Assembly (NCBI RefSeq): GCF_009727055.1
Contig: NC_052355.1
Coordinates: 48,922,868-48,986,867 of the forward strand
DNA length: 64,000 nucleotides
From: Benincasa hispida
Taxonomy: Eukaryota; Streptophyta; Magnoliopsida; Cucurbitales; Cucurbitaceae
Direction of reading: 5' to 3'
The notes under the pieces were generated by a model. The model was given only the letters and a program-made list of their open reading frames with translations. It did not search any database and was not told the DNA's origin. This document shows positions 46,308 through 56,811 of this stretch, in pieces (position 1 is the first letter of the stretch; the number at the start of each line of letters is the position of its first letter). The position numbers and the translations under genes are program-made.

Positions 46308-48718
46308 TTACCCCTTCACTGGGATGAGACATTCTCAACCATTAGGAAGAACCAACTCTTGAAGCTGAACCTAACAGCCACCATTTTTTTTCGGTCCAGA
46401 ATCGTTAACATTTAACTATTCCGTGTAAGTGTAACCCCTCGTTTTCGGTGCCAGAGTCTCGCTCTAATGGCTTACCGTAGGGAAAAGACAGATTAGGACA
46501 AGAGATTAAGTTGCCTTATCCTCTTACAAAAGATCAAATAAAGAAACGTGCAAAACTGTTATCCTTTAGAGGGACACTCCTAGTGTACCTCGAGGCGATG
46601 CGCAGTAACTTTATTCAACCTAACGAGGAGACCGAAGGATATATTGTTGCACTTTCCGCTCCCACTTACTATGAACATTCTCTCCATCCACCTTAGTATT
46701 GACCTATCCAAACACCATCCGTTGGGGGGACACGCCAAAGATGCTACGAGGCCGAGGATAGATCTCACGGTGTGAGCTGTAGGAGAAAAATGAAAGGTTT
46801 AAGTGAAGCATCTTATGCCCCAAGTACCTCCCACTGAATGTTCTACCTAGAAATTCATTAAACTAGACAATCCTGCTATTGATTTTAGTCTAAGTGATCT
46901 TTTTAAAACCTGCTTATAAACAACGTTTTTTTTATGAAATATAAACAAGTTCAAGTAGTCACATTTAAACACTTTAATGGACTGTCCTTAACTTGCATGC
47001 ATGCATCAAATCTATCTAATTCACCTTTCCAGGTAAGTTCCCAGGTAAGGGGTGTTACATTTCCGTCAACTTAAATACCCCAGCCTAGAAAAAATCCGCC
47101 TTAGACAAAGGTCCTTATAGATAGATTTGCTACACCTTTAAACCTTTTATTAGCCAATTTAATCCTATTAAACTGATAAAAAATTAAAGCCTTAGGGTTG
47201 CTGATATAATATAGAATCGTGATTCTAGGTATATGTGTATCCAAAGTTTTAAAACATTTTAAAAACCAATGAATTAAACCTAAGTGAGCATGCATGTCTT
47301 TCTTATTTCTTATTAGTTCTAATTTTCTTTAACTCTTAAAAAGCAACAACTAAAAAAACATTGGCGCATAACGAGGTGTTTATAAAAATTATATAAGTAA
47401 ACCTAATGTGTCATGCTTCATGCAATGTCCGGTCATTACTATATAACTTTTATAATAACGCGTAATAACCAAGCAAACATGCTATCATTCACCCCTTAAA
47501 TACTATACACATATAATAATATAAAGATGATGCATGTCAATGGCTTTTTAATGCATGCAATAAATATAATCTTATATTATTATGAATGCAGAGCATCTCT
47601 TACATATTAAAAACATGCTCTCTAAATTAATAAATTACAATAAAGAGATGATGCAATGATCAATGCATAAACTAAGGTGGGGATTACTAATGTGCATACT
47701 ATAATGACGTATAAGAAAACATACATCACATGTATTAAATAAATAGATTAATGGATCGGGATGAGCCTTTAAACAAAAAAAATGGAATGAAAACCGCCTA
47801 TCTATTACATTTTTTCATCGAGCAAACTGGTTTCACGAGCGAACCGGGTCTTGAACCGCCAGATGTCTCCATCATGTAGCAATCTTCAACAGTAAACGAT
47901 CGTTCAGCACGCACTAGACGATAGGAACATTCAAACGATCGCGTAGAACGACGAGGAGGCTGCGAAAGCCTGATCGTCCATTCGATCGTGTAGCTCGACA
48001 ATAGGGTAAACAGATTTACCTTGAATTACTCAGCGATCGTTTAGTCAGTTACTAAGCGAAGAAGCTTGCTGACCTAAACGATCGTCTAGCGCGCTTTAAA
48101 CGATACGCGAGAATTTGGATCGTCTAACTGAATAGCGTGCAATTTGGTAAACGATTTACCTTGCGATGCTAAGTGATCGTTTAGTCAGTTACTAAGCGAT
48201 GAAACTTGCTGACCTAAACGATCGTCTAGTTCGTGCGCCCATTAAACGATACTCAGCGATCGTGTGCCCGATCGTCGTCCCGATACAACCAACTCTTGAT
48301 CGCATACCCCCATCGTTCAACTGATGTGTTCAACCACGATCGCATAATCCTTCATCTTCACGATGTGAAGAACACCGATCGCATAGAAACTTTCCTGCAC
48401 TATGCGATCAACCCTAGTTCATCTACTTCCCTAAAGAGTCGCAACCTTTACCAAGAACTTCGACGAACGACTCAAGACTTCAAACACTTTGAATACAGAC
48501 TCAATTACAATTATTTATACCCAAAAACGCAGGGGGCTTTACAGTTTAACCGCAAATGTAAAAAGAATTAAACAGACCGAAGCAATTCATCCCGAAAAAC
48601 ATCCATTAATCTGGCACATCCACAACAATATTAACACTTAAAACAGCGTAGAAATGCACCCACCATGAATGTAAACGTTATTTCGTTGCAACAAATGAAA
48701 TCGGAGTATCAAAAATCT
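46308..48718 (-). other. Element E leader, long and non-coding
   Basis: About 2.4 kb between primer-binding site and gag, with no recognisable coding frame. The part near the primer-binding site (47880-48400) is crowded with CGATCG palindromes and a 140-bp tandem repeat. The rest is AT-rich with ordinary composition (46780-47790). GATCGCATA-type words are also frequent (48298-48410). Confidence 0.55.
48011..48235. repeat. 140-bp tandem repeat with CGATCG palindromes, 1.6 copies
   Basis: The first copy starts at 48011 and the second at 48151. Both contain GTTTAGTCAGTTACTAAGCGA and then TTGCTGACCTAAACGATCG. AAACGATCGT-like palindromes occur in each copy and again in element E's LTRs. Confidence 0.8.
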
Positions 48719-48733
48719 GGCTCTGATACCAAT
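48719..48733 (-). other. Element E primer-binding site
   Basis: The plus strand reads GGCTCTGATACCAAT; the minus strand is ATTGGTATCAGAGCC, a perfect initiator tRNA-Met complement adjoining the LTR. Confidence 0.95.
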
Positions 48734-50646
48734 TGAAGGATCTCATACCAAAAGTTCCATGAACGGGCTTAGATCGCTCCGATTTCACAGTGACCAAAAC
48801 ATAAATGATATACATTCCATACTAACAGTTATGCATATTAAACTCATAATTGGCATGCTCAGAATACAGTAAAACATAGGGAAAAGAGGTTCATACCAAA
48901 TGAAGACTGTCTTTGTATGTGTGAACCAAAAGCAACAGAAAACTTCCCACCGATCTACCAGCACCCGGCGAGTCTGTCGACTGTAACTGCATGATCTGGA
49001 CGTACACGAACAATATCGCGGGGACAACACCACCACAAGGAAAACCCGATATCCTCGGCATCAAAAACCCAAAGAGTGGGCTCTAGTGAGTTTGGTAGAG
49101 GACGAAGGAGAAGATGTCATGTAGACGATAAGCGCGCGCGAGAAGAACTCTGCTATCGTGTAGCAGAGATGCTTATCGTATAGTAGAGCTACACGATCGT
49201 TTAGGAAAAACAAAACGATCATTTAGAAAAGAGGTATACGATCGTTTAGAGAATGCTTGAATTAGACGATCGTTTAGACGAATGAGCTTCTATCGTATAG
49301 GCTCTCGCGATTGGTCTTTCACGGATTCTTTTTTAGTGCAGGCGATAAGAATGCACAACTGAATTATTTCATCAAATGAAAACGATTTTCAAAGTTTTAA
49401 CCCGCCAGTTACCATAACCTTCACAGCCCCATCTTTCCACGTTTGAACTTGGATTAATCGGTTAATTATTAAATATTAATCAATTAATTTAATTAATAAA
49501 TATAGTCATATATAATTGAACATCCTCTTGTCAATTTGAACATTTCAAATTAACTCAAACACTGGTTCTTGACTTTATCCAAGCTACCCAAGTGACCTAA
49601 TGGACCTGTGGCTCGAAGCTCTAATGGTACATGAATAGCTGACTAAACTCTTTAGCCACGAGATTCACCATCCGTTAACTATCAGTGATTCCACTAAAGA
49701 TCAACAGCTGAACTCTTCTTACCACAGATATATTTCTGTGTCCATTGGATATAACCAATCATAAGTACGATGACCCTTCACAGATGCTCGTAAGTATAGC
49801 TGGGCCAATTTATCGTTTTGCCCCTATAGTTACATCTCACTCCTTAAGTACCACTGATTCCTCTAATGAACAATACAACATAGTACAACTATGTGTGAAC
49901 ACCTCTCGAGGCAAGAGAAGATGTGTGGCGCCACATCGTTCAAGCCCCGAAATTAGCCCTTAAAGGAGCCATCTATCTATTTACCCCTGCCTCGAGGAAG
50001 GAGTGAATTCCATCTTGTGTAGTTGAATTCTTAACTCCTAAATTAGACGAATCCCCAAAATGGTAGGTTTGAATCGACGACTTGGCCACTCGCACCCATA
50101 TAAATCAAAGGACCGCCTTCAATGGCAGGAGTTCCCAACTCACTCAGAATTGAGGTCATGTTACCTATGGTCATCCTAGTGAATTGAAGTCTCTGTCATG
50201 AGTGGTGTTATATAATGAGACATTAACACTTCGTGGTCAGGTCTTATACAAACTCTTTGTATAGGACGCCCCCGCTCGCATGTCCCCAACATGAATGATC
50301 AGGATCAAACCATCTGTGGCAAGTCACAACACTTGTGACCATTCCACAAAGCGGGCCGCGTCCATAGCAATACCAGGATAAGGTTTCCCTCCTATATCTA
50401 TATACTACAGACCATTTTGGTTATCACTCAAGACATGATCCACTTATATGTCACCACATACATGCTTGAGTCACATACAGATAACCAGGGATCTTATGTT
50501 TATTGTTTTGTGGTAAAGCAAATAAAACAAATAACCGAGCAAAACAACAAGATGTGAAGTAAATATCATATATTAACAATCACAGGTGTTCATATATACT
50601 GTTTACAAACTATAGGACACGAGACTTTAGGGCATCAACTTCAACA
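48734..50646 (-). repeat. Element E 5' LTR, full length
   Basis: 1.9 kb, ending ATCAACTTCAACA on the plus strand (TGTTGAAGTTGAT on its own strand). It shares the blocks CAGATATATTTCTGTGTCC, GATGACCCTTCAC and CCTCTAATGAACAATA with the LTRs of element D. It carries several ACGATCGTTTAG motifs at 49193-49280. Confidence 0.92.
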
Positions 50647-50651
50647 ATTAT

Positions 50652-51360
50652 GTCTTGGATCGTTAATTTGGTATCCAAAGAAATTGTTGCAAGCCTCGTA
50701 TACACTGAAAATGTGAAAGAAATCTAGGATGAATTGAAGGAAAGATATCTTAAGTCCAATGGCCCTCATGTCTATCAATTAGGAAAGATCTTGTGACAAT
50801 GATACAAGGTAATTCATCTATTGAAACATATTATGCTAAAATCGCTACAATATGGCAAAATCTTGTTGAATATCGCCCTGTTGATGAATGCCATTGTGGC
50901 GGTTTGAAGAAAATAATTGAATTCCTTAATGTTGAATTTGTCATGATCTTTCTTATGGGATTGAATGAATCATACAATCAAATTCGAGCTCAAATCCTCT
51001 TAAATGATCCTTTGCAAACTATCAACAAAGTTTTCTCGCTGATAATTCAAGAAGAAAGATAGAGATAAATTGGTCAGAATTCTTCATCAACTAAATCTAT
51101 CACCCTAATGGCAAATACTGATGAAAACAAAAAGAGTGAACCTGATAAGTCTAAAAGGAAAGATGGACAACGTCCAATATGTTCCAACTGTGGAATAAAA
51201 AGACACATTGTGGATAAATGTTACAAACTTCACAGATATCCACTAAGCCACAGATTATACAATTCTTCTATTCATTAGAAAAATGCTATCTCCAGCTCAT
51301 CTTCTCCCAATGTAACAGCATCAGAGAAAACCAATACTGCAGAGTGATCCAATCAGCCGG
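50652..51360 (+). pseudogene. Element B gag, C-terminal part with zinc knuckle
   Basis: Resumes with MSWIVNLVSKEIVASLVY and, after a TAG where Trp is usual (KEI-stop-DEL), DELKERYLKSNGP. The frame 50793-51062 carries YYAKIATIWQNLVEYRP and FLMGLNESYNQIRAQIL of the UBN2 domain. An intact CCHC zinc knuckle, CSNCGIKRHIVDKC, lies at 51180-51221, followed by YKLHRYP. Frameshifts separate these parts. Confidence 0.85.
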
Positions 51361-51399
51361 CATTTTTTGCAAGCCTCACTAATGATCAATATTCACAAC

Positions 51400-51873
51400 T
51401 GATGACTATGCTACAGTTTCATCTCTCATTTTCACAAAATGAAGGTATCATCAAAACTGAAACCATGCCATTCTCCATTTACACCTACAAATAGTGCTAG
51501 TATTCTTTGGGTTTTAGATTCAGGAGCTTCAAGTCATATATCCCATAATCGATCTCTATTTGTAAATATGAGAGTTGCCCAAAACATATCAGTTGTCTTT
51601 CCTAACCAAACTAGATTCATGGTTGATTTCATTGGTGATATCATTTTATAGAAGGATTTTTTGCTTCATGATGTCCTCTTTGTCCTAGAATTTGCATATA
51701 ATACGTTGTCTGTCAGTGCTTTACTTAAAGATCAGCATTATTCCATTCATTTTTCTAAAGATCATTGTTCAATTCAGGACAAGTTAAACTTGAAAATGAT
51801 TGGGAAGGCTAATCCATTGATGGTCTTTACTTATTAGCAACACTCACTAACATAAATAAAGGGAAAATGCAAC
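51400..51873 (+). pseudogene. Element B protease and start of GAG-pre-integrase
   Basis: SILWVLDSGASSHISHN contains the catalytic Asp-Ser-Gly (51517-51525) in its usual copia context. LLHDVLFV-EF-YN--SVSAL follows the first TAG and is the standard 'VL-VP-F--NLLSVS-L' of the pre-integrase region. Stops at about 51649 and 51834 break the frame. Confidence 0.82.
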
Positions 51874-52737
51874 ATGTTATGTCTTGTAAAGTCTCTACCT
51901 CTATATGGCATCAACGTTTGGGACACCTTCAACTGGCAGAATGAAGAAGTTGTCAAATATCTTGTATTCTCTGATTCTATATCAAATTATGATCAGTGTC
52001 ATGTTTGTCCATTGACAAAACAACGTAGACTTTCATTTCCTGTATTGAATAAAGTTGCTGATGAAACTTTTGATCTTATTCATTGTGACATCTGGGGAAC
52101 TTTTCACAATCCCACATATACTGGTTTTTCTTACATTGTGACCTTAGTTGATGATAAATCTCGTTATAAATGGGTTTACCTTTTGAAACATAAGAATGAT
52201 GTTTTACATATTATCCCTCGTTTCTTTAAACTTGTTGAAACACAATTCTCTAAAACCATTAAAGTCTTTCGATCCGACAATGCACCTGAATTCAACTTTA
52301 AGGAATTTTTTGCCACAACTGGAACAATTCATCATTTTTCTTGTCCTTACACACCTCAACAAAATTCTGTTGTTGAAAGGAATCATCAGCATCTCTTAAA
52401 TGTAGCACGAGCCTTGATGTTTCAAGCCGAAGTTCCCATTATTTTCTGGGGAGAATGTGTTCTCACTACAGCCCCCTTGATAAACAAAATCCCCATGCCA
52501 TTATTATCTTACAAAACTCATTTTTCTGTCTTAAATGGAAAGGATGCTGACTACTCTCTGTTAAGGGTCTTTGGTTGCTTGACATATGCTTCTACCTTAT
52601 CAGTTAAAAGATCTAAATTTGATCCAAGAGCTGATCCATGTGTCTTTATGGGATATCCACCTGGTGTAAAAAGATACAAATTATATGACATTGTTAAGAA
52701 GAGTTTTTTTTATCTCTCGAGATGTCCTCTTCTTTGA
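51874..52737 (+). pseudogene. Element B integrase, mostly intact core
   Basis: 287-codon open frame. The zinc-binding His pair (WHQRLGH) lies at about 51906 in another frame, so a frameshift separates it from CHVCPLTKQRR (about 52000), the Cys pair. The catalytic core is complete: Asp in IHCDIWG (52087), Asp in FRSDNAPEF (52276) and Glu in SVVERNHQHLL (52375), with FSYIVTLVDDKSRYKW between. The C-terminal part has LRVFGCLTY and FMGYPPGVKRYKLYD. The frame ends by a slip in a T run at about 52707. The element's transposase-like step would use this enzyme, but it cannot be made as one polyprotein. Confidence 0.9.
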
Positions 52738-52763
52738 AGATTTGTTTTCTTTTCACAGCATCA

Positions 52764-54377
52764 TGATTACTGGCAGAAATTCCAGTTATTATAAGCCTTT
52801 TATTTAGAATCATGAGGGCTAATAAGTAGAAAATGCAGTGATAATACTTAGCATTTATGAAAAATTAAGTTTTGCATCGATTAGCACCTAAATCCTCACT
52901 AACCCCAATATTATGTGTTACTCCATGCCAAAGTGTCTATTTTTGTAGTTATCGCAGGAATCAAACGCATGCGTTTGAAAGAAGCAATCGCAGACAAACG
53001 CATGCGCTGAAGCCAGGCGATCGCAAAGACAAATGCATGTGCTGAAAGTTGGATCGCATGCGTCCATTGCATGAAAGTTGCGGTGATCAAATGCATCTAT
53101 TGCACGAAAGTTGCGGTGATTAAGTGGATGCAATGATCAATTGGAAATTGCGGTGACGGAGTGACAACCATAATAGAAGGACGATCACAAAATGGGTAGA
53201 ATGCATTGATGCTTCAGCTGAATCAAGCTCGGACGCATACCTTGGGAGTATCAACAAGATAAGACGATGTAACATTGCCCATAACACGACAAAAGTAGCA
53301 GTGAGTCATAATGCAATCATGATAGCTGTCAGCGTTTAAACTCTATAAATAGCCTTTTGGACCTTCATTTCAAAATATCCGAACTTTTTCCTGAAGGCAG
53401 AGGTTTGCGATCACAGATGAGAGCTTGAGCAAGATTTTTAGTGAGAATTTTTCATCTCCCCGAACCCGACCGAGTGACAACCGGAGCTTTCAACGAAGAT
53501 AGAGCTCAAGAGAGACATTTCTACCATTCATCCATGGCACCATCGGCAGCCTTGATGCAGAGTCCTTCATTCTCTTCTAACCTCTGTATTGTATTACATT
53601 TTAGCTTAAGATATTAAGACATTTTATAATCAATGCATATCTTGATTCCTTCATTGTCGCCTCCTTCATCATCTTTATCTCTATCATTGTTTATCTTCAG
53701 CGTTTATTTATCAAAGGAGATCGTATACTTAATCGTGTAGCCTAGAGATAGGACACATGTAGCAACCCACCAGTGTGCGTTGTGCAAGTATAGTGAGTTA
53801 ATCCTCTTTGCTTAGTGAAAGGCTGTAGCAACGCTTGTCTATGGGATGTTGCAATGCTTGTCTATAAGTTAAATAGCCGCGTCTAACTGCCTGAGAAGGT
53901 AAGAGATGGAACGCACTAAAGCAAAGTATGCATTGTTCCTAGAGATAGGCACAATCTTATGCTCGATGCAACCATGCACTATAGAGATATAGTCATGCGG
54001 TTGACCACTGAAAGGTGTGCAATGCATTAGTGCAATGAGCTGGGATTACTCGGGCGATTTAAGATAAATATTACTATGCGTTAATGGTTGTTGTGTATCT
54101 ATCTATTCTCATCGCCTCAAACGCATTGCTTCACAAGCATTATTGAGTGACAAGTCCCTGTGTTCGACCTCGGATTACCTGAGAAACTTGCGTTCGCGTT
54201 ATACTTGGTGCGAGTGTAAGTAAACTTGTGATAAAAACGCGTGGTCATTGCATACTAGATTAACACATTTTCATTCCGACGCATGACCTCAGACGCATGG
54301 GCGCAAACGCATAAGCCATGTCTAACGCATGCTTGCATATACAACCCCATCTGTCCCTAATAATTTTCCTACCAACA
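52764..54377 (+). mobile_element. Solo LTR 3, gypsy-like, TSD CATCA
   Basis: Starts TGATTACTGGCAGAAATTC, close to the start of solo LTR 2, and ends TTCCTACCAACA. Exact duplication CATCA at 52759-52763 and 54378-54382. Excising it rejoins the element B frame as FSFHSI then TTNPSHIST, as expected for copia. The interior has a TATA box in CTCTATAAATAGCC (53340-53353), many ACGCATGCG/GCGGTGAT words, and GTTCGACCTCGGATTACC near the end, parallel to solo LTR 2 but diverged. No internal sequence adjoins. Confidence 0.85.
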
Positions 54378-54382
54378 CATCA

Positions 54383-54537
54383 CTACCAATCCTTCTCACA
54401 TATCTACTGATTTCTTATATCAATTTGTACTTCCTTCTCCGGTTCTTATGGATATACCTTTGACAGCTACAAGTACCACTAACTTGAATATAACTTCACT
54501 GAATCCTAATGACAGTATGTCTACTACTATACATGAT
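54383..54537 (+). pseudogene. Element B linker between integrase and RT
   Basis: Ser/Thr/Pro-rich coding remnant (TTNPSHISTDFLYQFV, then SPVLMDIPLTATS), typical of the poorly conserved linker of copia polyproteins. It runs into the duplicated segment at 54538. Confidence 0.6.
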
Positions 54538-55118
54538 TATATGCATAATGTAATAGCGTCGCTTCTCCTACTGAACCAACTCCAAGACAATCTAAAAGGC
54601 AACATAAGCCACATTCCTATTTGAAAGACTTCCATTATAACATTATAACCAACACACCTACTCACTCCACATCTTTTTTTTTTTTTTTTTTGACAAATAT
54701 ATTTCTTTGATATTTACTCATTAGCTCACAAAGCATATATGTTGAATGGGCCACAATCTATGAACCTACTTTATATCAGCAAGCAGTAAAATTCAAGGAA
54801 TGGAGAGATGTTATGGATAGTGAAATTNTATATGCATAATGTAATAGCGTCGCTTCTCCTACTGAACCAACTCCAAGACAATCTAAAAGGCAACATAAGC
54901 CACATTCCTATTTGAAAGACTTCTATTGCAACATTATAACCAACACTTCTACTCACTCTACAACTTTATTTTTTTTTTTTGGCAAATATCTTTCTTATGA
55001 TATTTACTCATCAGCTCACAGAGCATATATGTTGAATGTGGCCACAATCTATGAACCTACTTTATATCAGCAAGCAGTAAAATTCAAGGAATGGAGAGAT
55101 GTTATGGATAGTGAAATT
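54538..55118. repeat. 290-bp direct duplication separated by a single N
   Basis: Copy 1 is 54538-54827 and copy 2 is 54829-55118, differing by a few substitutions and small poly-T length changes. The N at 54828 sits at the junction. The segment encodes the start of RT (KEWRDVMDSEI). One copy is superfluous for the gene, so this is likely an assembly artefact, or a recent tandem duplication. Confidence 0.85.
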
Positions 55119-56084
55119 GATGCTATGGAAAGAAACAACACTTGGATAGTTGTGTCTTTGCCAAAAGGACATCTCACGGTGGGTGACAAATGGGTATATA
55201 GTGTAAAATACTCTTCTAATGGGACCATTGATCGTTACAAGGCCAGACTGGTAGCCAAAGGATATAACCAGCAAGAGGGTATTGATTTCTTTGATAAATT
55301 TTCACCAGTAGCTAAAATTGTTACAGTGAAAATAGTTCTTACTTTAGCTATCTCGTATAATTGACCCTTGACACAAATGGACATCAACAATGCATTCTTG
55401 AAAGGAGATCTATTTGAAGAAGTCTTCATGACTCTACCTTTGGGATACAAGACTTCTGAAGTACCAAAAGAGGGGGAGCATCTTGTTTGCCGGTTAAACA
55501 AATCCATTTATGGCCTTAAACAGGTTTCACGACAATGTTTTATCAAATTTTCAAGTGCTTTATCATCACATGGATTTCGGCAATCAAAGTCAGATTATCC
55601 ACTTTTTACTAGAGGATGTGTTGATACATTTATTGCACTATTAGTCTATGTTGATGATATTATCATCACAGGTCCCTCATCTGATGAAATTGCTACTATA
55701 AAAAACATACTTAAAATGCACTTCTTATTGAAGGATTTGGGGCAAGGGAAATACTTCTTAGGTTTAGAACTATCTTGTTCTAACCAAGGTCTGCTAATAT
55801 CTCAAAGAAAATATTGTCTTCAAATCCTTGAAGACATAGGGTTTCTTGATGCTAAACCTGCCTTGTTACCTGTGGATCCGAATCTTGAGCTTTCAAAAGA
55901 TGAAGGAGCAACATTGTCTGCTGATGACACTACTTGTTATCAACGATTAATTGGACGTCTTTTGTATTTACAAATATCTCGTCCATACATCTCATTTACT
56001 GTGCATAGGTTAAGTCAGTCCCTACAAAATCCTACTACATCTCACATGAATGTTGTTCATCACCTATTGAAATATCTAAAATGA
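55030..56084 (+). pseudogene. Element B reverse transcriptase, nearly intact
   Basis: KEWRDVMDSEIDAMERNNTW, then WVYSVKYSSNG and RYKARLVAKGYNQQEGIDF, open the copia RT (RVT_2). A TGA at 55362 replaces the Trp of 'YNWPL-QMDI'. The next frame (55368-56084, 238 codons) has DINNAFLKGDLFEEVFM, LNKSIYGLKQ, the intact catalytic box LLVYVDDIIITG (YVDD at 55647-55658) and LLKDLGQGKYFLGLEL. The RT-connection GRLLYLQISRPYISF follows. It ends at a TGA after HHLLKYLK. It is one of the least damaged genes in the window. Confidence 0.92.
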
Positions 56085-56580
56085 TCACCAGGACAAGGGA
56101 TTCTGATTAAACCAGTCATTACTCATCTTCAAGCTTTTGTTGATGCAGATTGGAGAGGCATATTTAGATACAAAAAGGTCTATCTCTAGGTTTTGTATCT
56201 TCTTGGGAGATTCCTTTATCTCTTGGAAATCCAAAAAGCAGCCAACTGTATTGAGATCCTCTGTTGAGGTTGAATACAGAGCTTTAGCCTCTGTGACTAG
56301 TGAACTGCTATGGATTTCCCAACTACTAACAGACTTGAACATTCAACATTCACTTCCAACCACTATTTTTTGTGATAATCAAGCTGTCATTTCAATTGCT
56401 TCAAATCCAGCCTTCCATGAGAGAACAAAGCATATTGAAATAGATTGTCACTTCGTTCGAGATAAGATGGTTGATGGCTTTCTCAAGGTGCTTTCAATTC
56501 GTTACAATCTTTAGCTAGCTGATATGTTCACAATGGCATTATCACACTCTGTTCTATCTAATGTCTTAGTCAAGTTGGAT
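56085..56580 (+). pseudogene. Element B RNase H
   Basis: The start, AFVDADWRG (first catalytic Asp), precedes a frameshift. The open frame 56137-56514 then has FISWKSKKQPTVLRSSVEVEY with the catalytic Glu, FCDNQAVISIASNPAFHERT (Asp) and KHIEIDCHFVRDKM. A TAG at 56512 precedes LADMFT-ALS, the conserved polyprotein C-terminus. Type: copia RNase H of the RE1/RE2 kind. Confidence 0.88.
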
Positions 56581-56602
56581 GTCCTAGATATTCATCTTCT
56601 AA

Positions 56603-56614
56603 CTTGAGGGGGAG
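56603..56614 (+). other. Element B polypurine tract
   Basis: CTTGAGGGGGAG directly upstream of the 3' LTR; GAGGGGGAG is the standard copia polypurine tract. Confidence 0.9.
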
Positions 56615-56811
56615 TATTAAGAAATTAAAACAAAATTTTGTTATCTTTTCCGTTTTGTAATATGTTAGCTTGTTGGGCTCTGGTTTGTTAAGCCCATTTT
56701 ATTTTCCCTTCCATCACTTGCTCTGTATATAAAGAACAGAGTTTATTGTATCTATTTGATCGATCTATCAATGAAGAGAATGATCTTCTTATTTTATTGA
56801 ATGTGGTAATA
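56615..56811 (+). repeat. Element B 3' LTR
   Basis: Colinear with 42469-42671, with a deletion of about 10 bp near CTATTTCTA and scattered substitutions. It is followed by the ACAAT target duplication. Confidence 0.92.

Larger units (their letters stand above)
43059..50646 (-). mobile_element. Element E: deleted copia element inside gag of element B, minus strand
   Basis: Exact target duplication ATTAT at 43054-43058 and 50647-50651. On the minus strand: full 5' LTR (50646-48734), primer-binding site, a 2.4-kb leader (48718-46308), solo LTR 2 inserted with its own duplication, a gag fragment (about 44579-43870), then directly the distal part of the 3' LTR (43862-43059). The whole of pol, the end of gag and the start of the 3' LTR have been deleted in one event. 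It is thus a non-autonomous derivative. Family: gag style and LTR similarity to element D point to the Tork lineage. Confidence 0.88.
42469..56811 (+). mobile_element. Element B: short-LTR copia retrotransposon, interrupted by E and solo LTR 3
   Basis: Direct LTRs of about 200 bp (42469-42671 and 56615-56811) are flanked by an exact target duplication ACAAT (42464-42468 and 56812-56816). The coding order gag, protease, integrase, RT, RNase H defines copia. Removing element E, solo LTR 3 and the N-containing duplication leaves about 4.8 kb, a normal size. The LTR ends read TATTA...TAATA rather than TGTTA...TAACA, a symmetrical change. The short LTR and the CYKLH-containing nucleocapsid suggest the Ale/Ivana (Retrofit) side of the copia tree; this is from memory. 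Stops in several genes make it inactive. Confidence 0.9.

Noticed and set aside
46440..46780. GC-richer stretch in element E's leader as a host gene exon
   Set aside because: Frames are short (61-62 codons), overlap on both strands, and the region lies inside a retrotransposon leader.
48233..48571. 112-codon plus-strand frame near the element E primer-binding site
   Set aside because: It is antisense to the element, dominated by CGATCG-repeat translation, and has no recognisable motif.
52911..53133. Minus-strand frames rich in His/Ala/Asp
   Set aside because: Translation of GCATGCG-type repeats within solo LTR 3.
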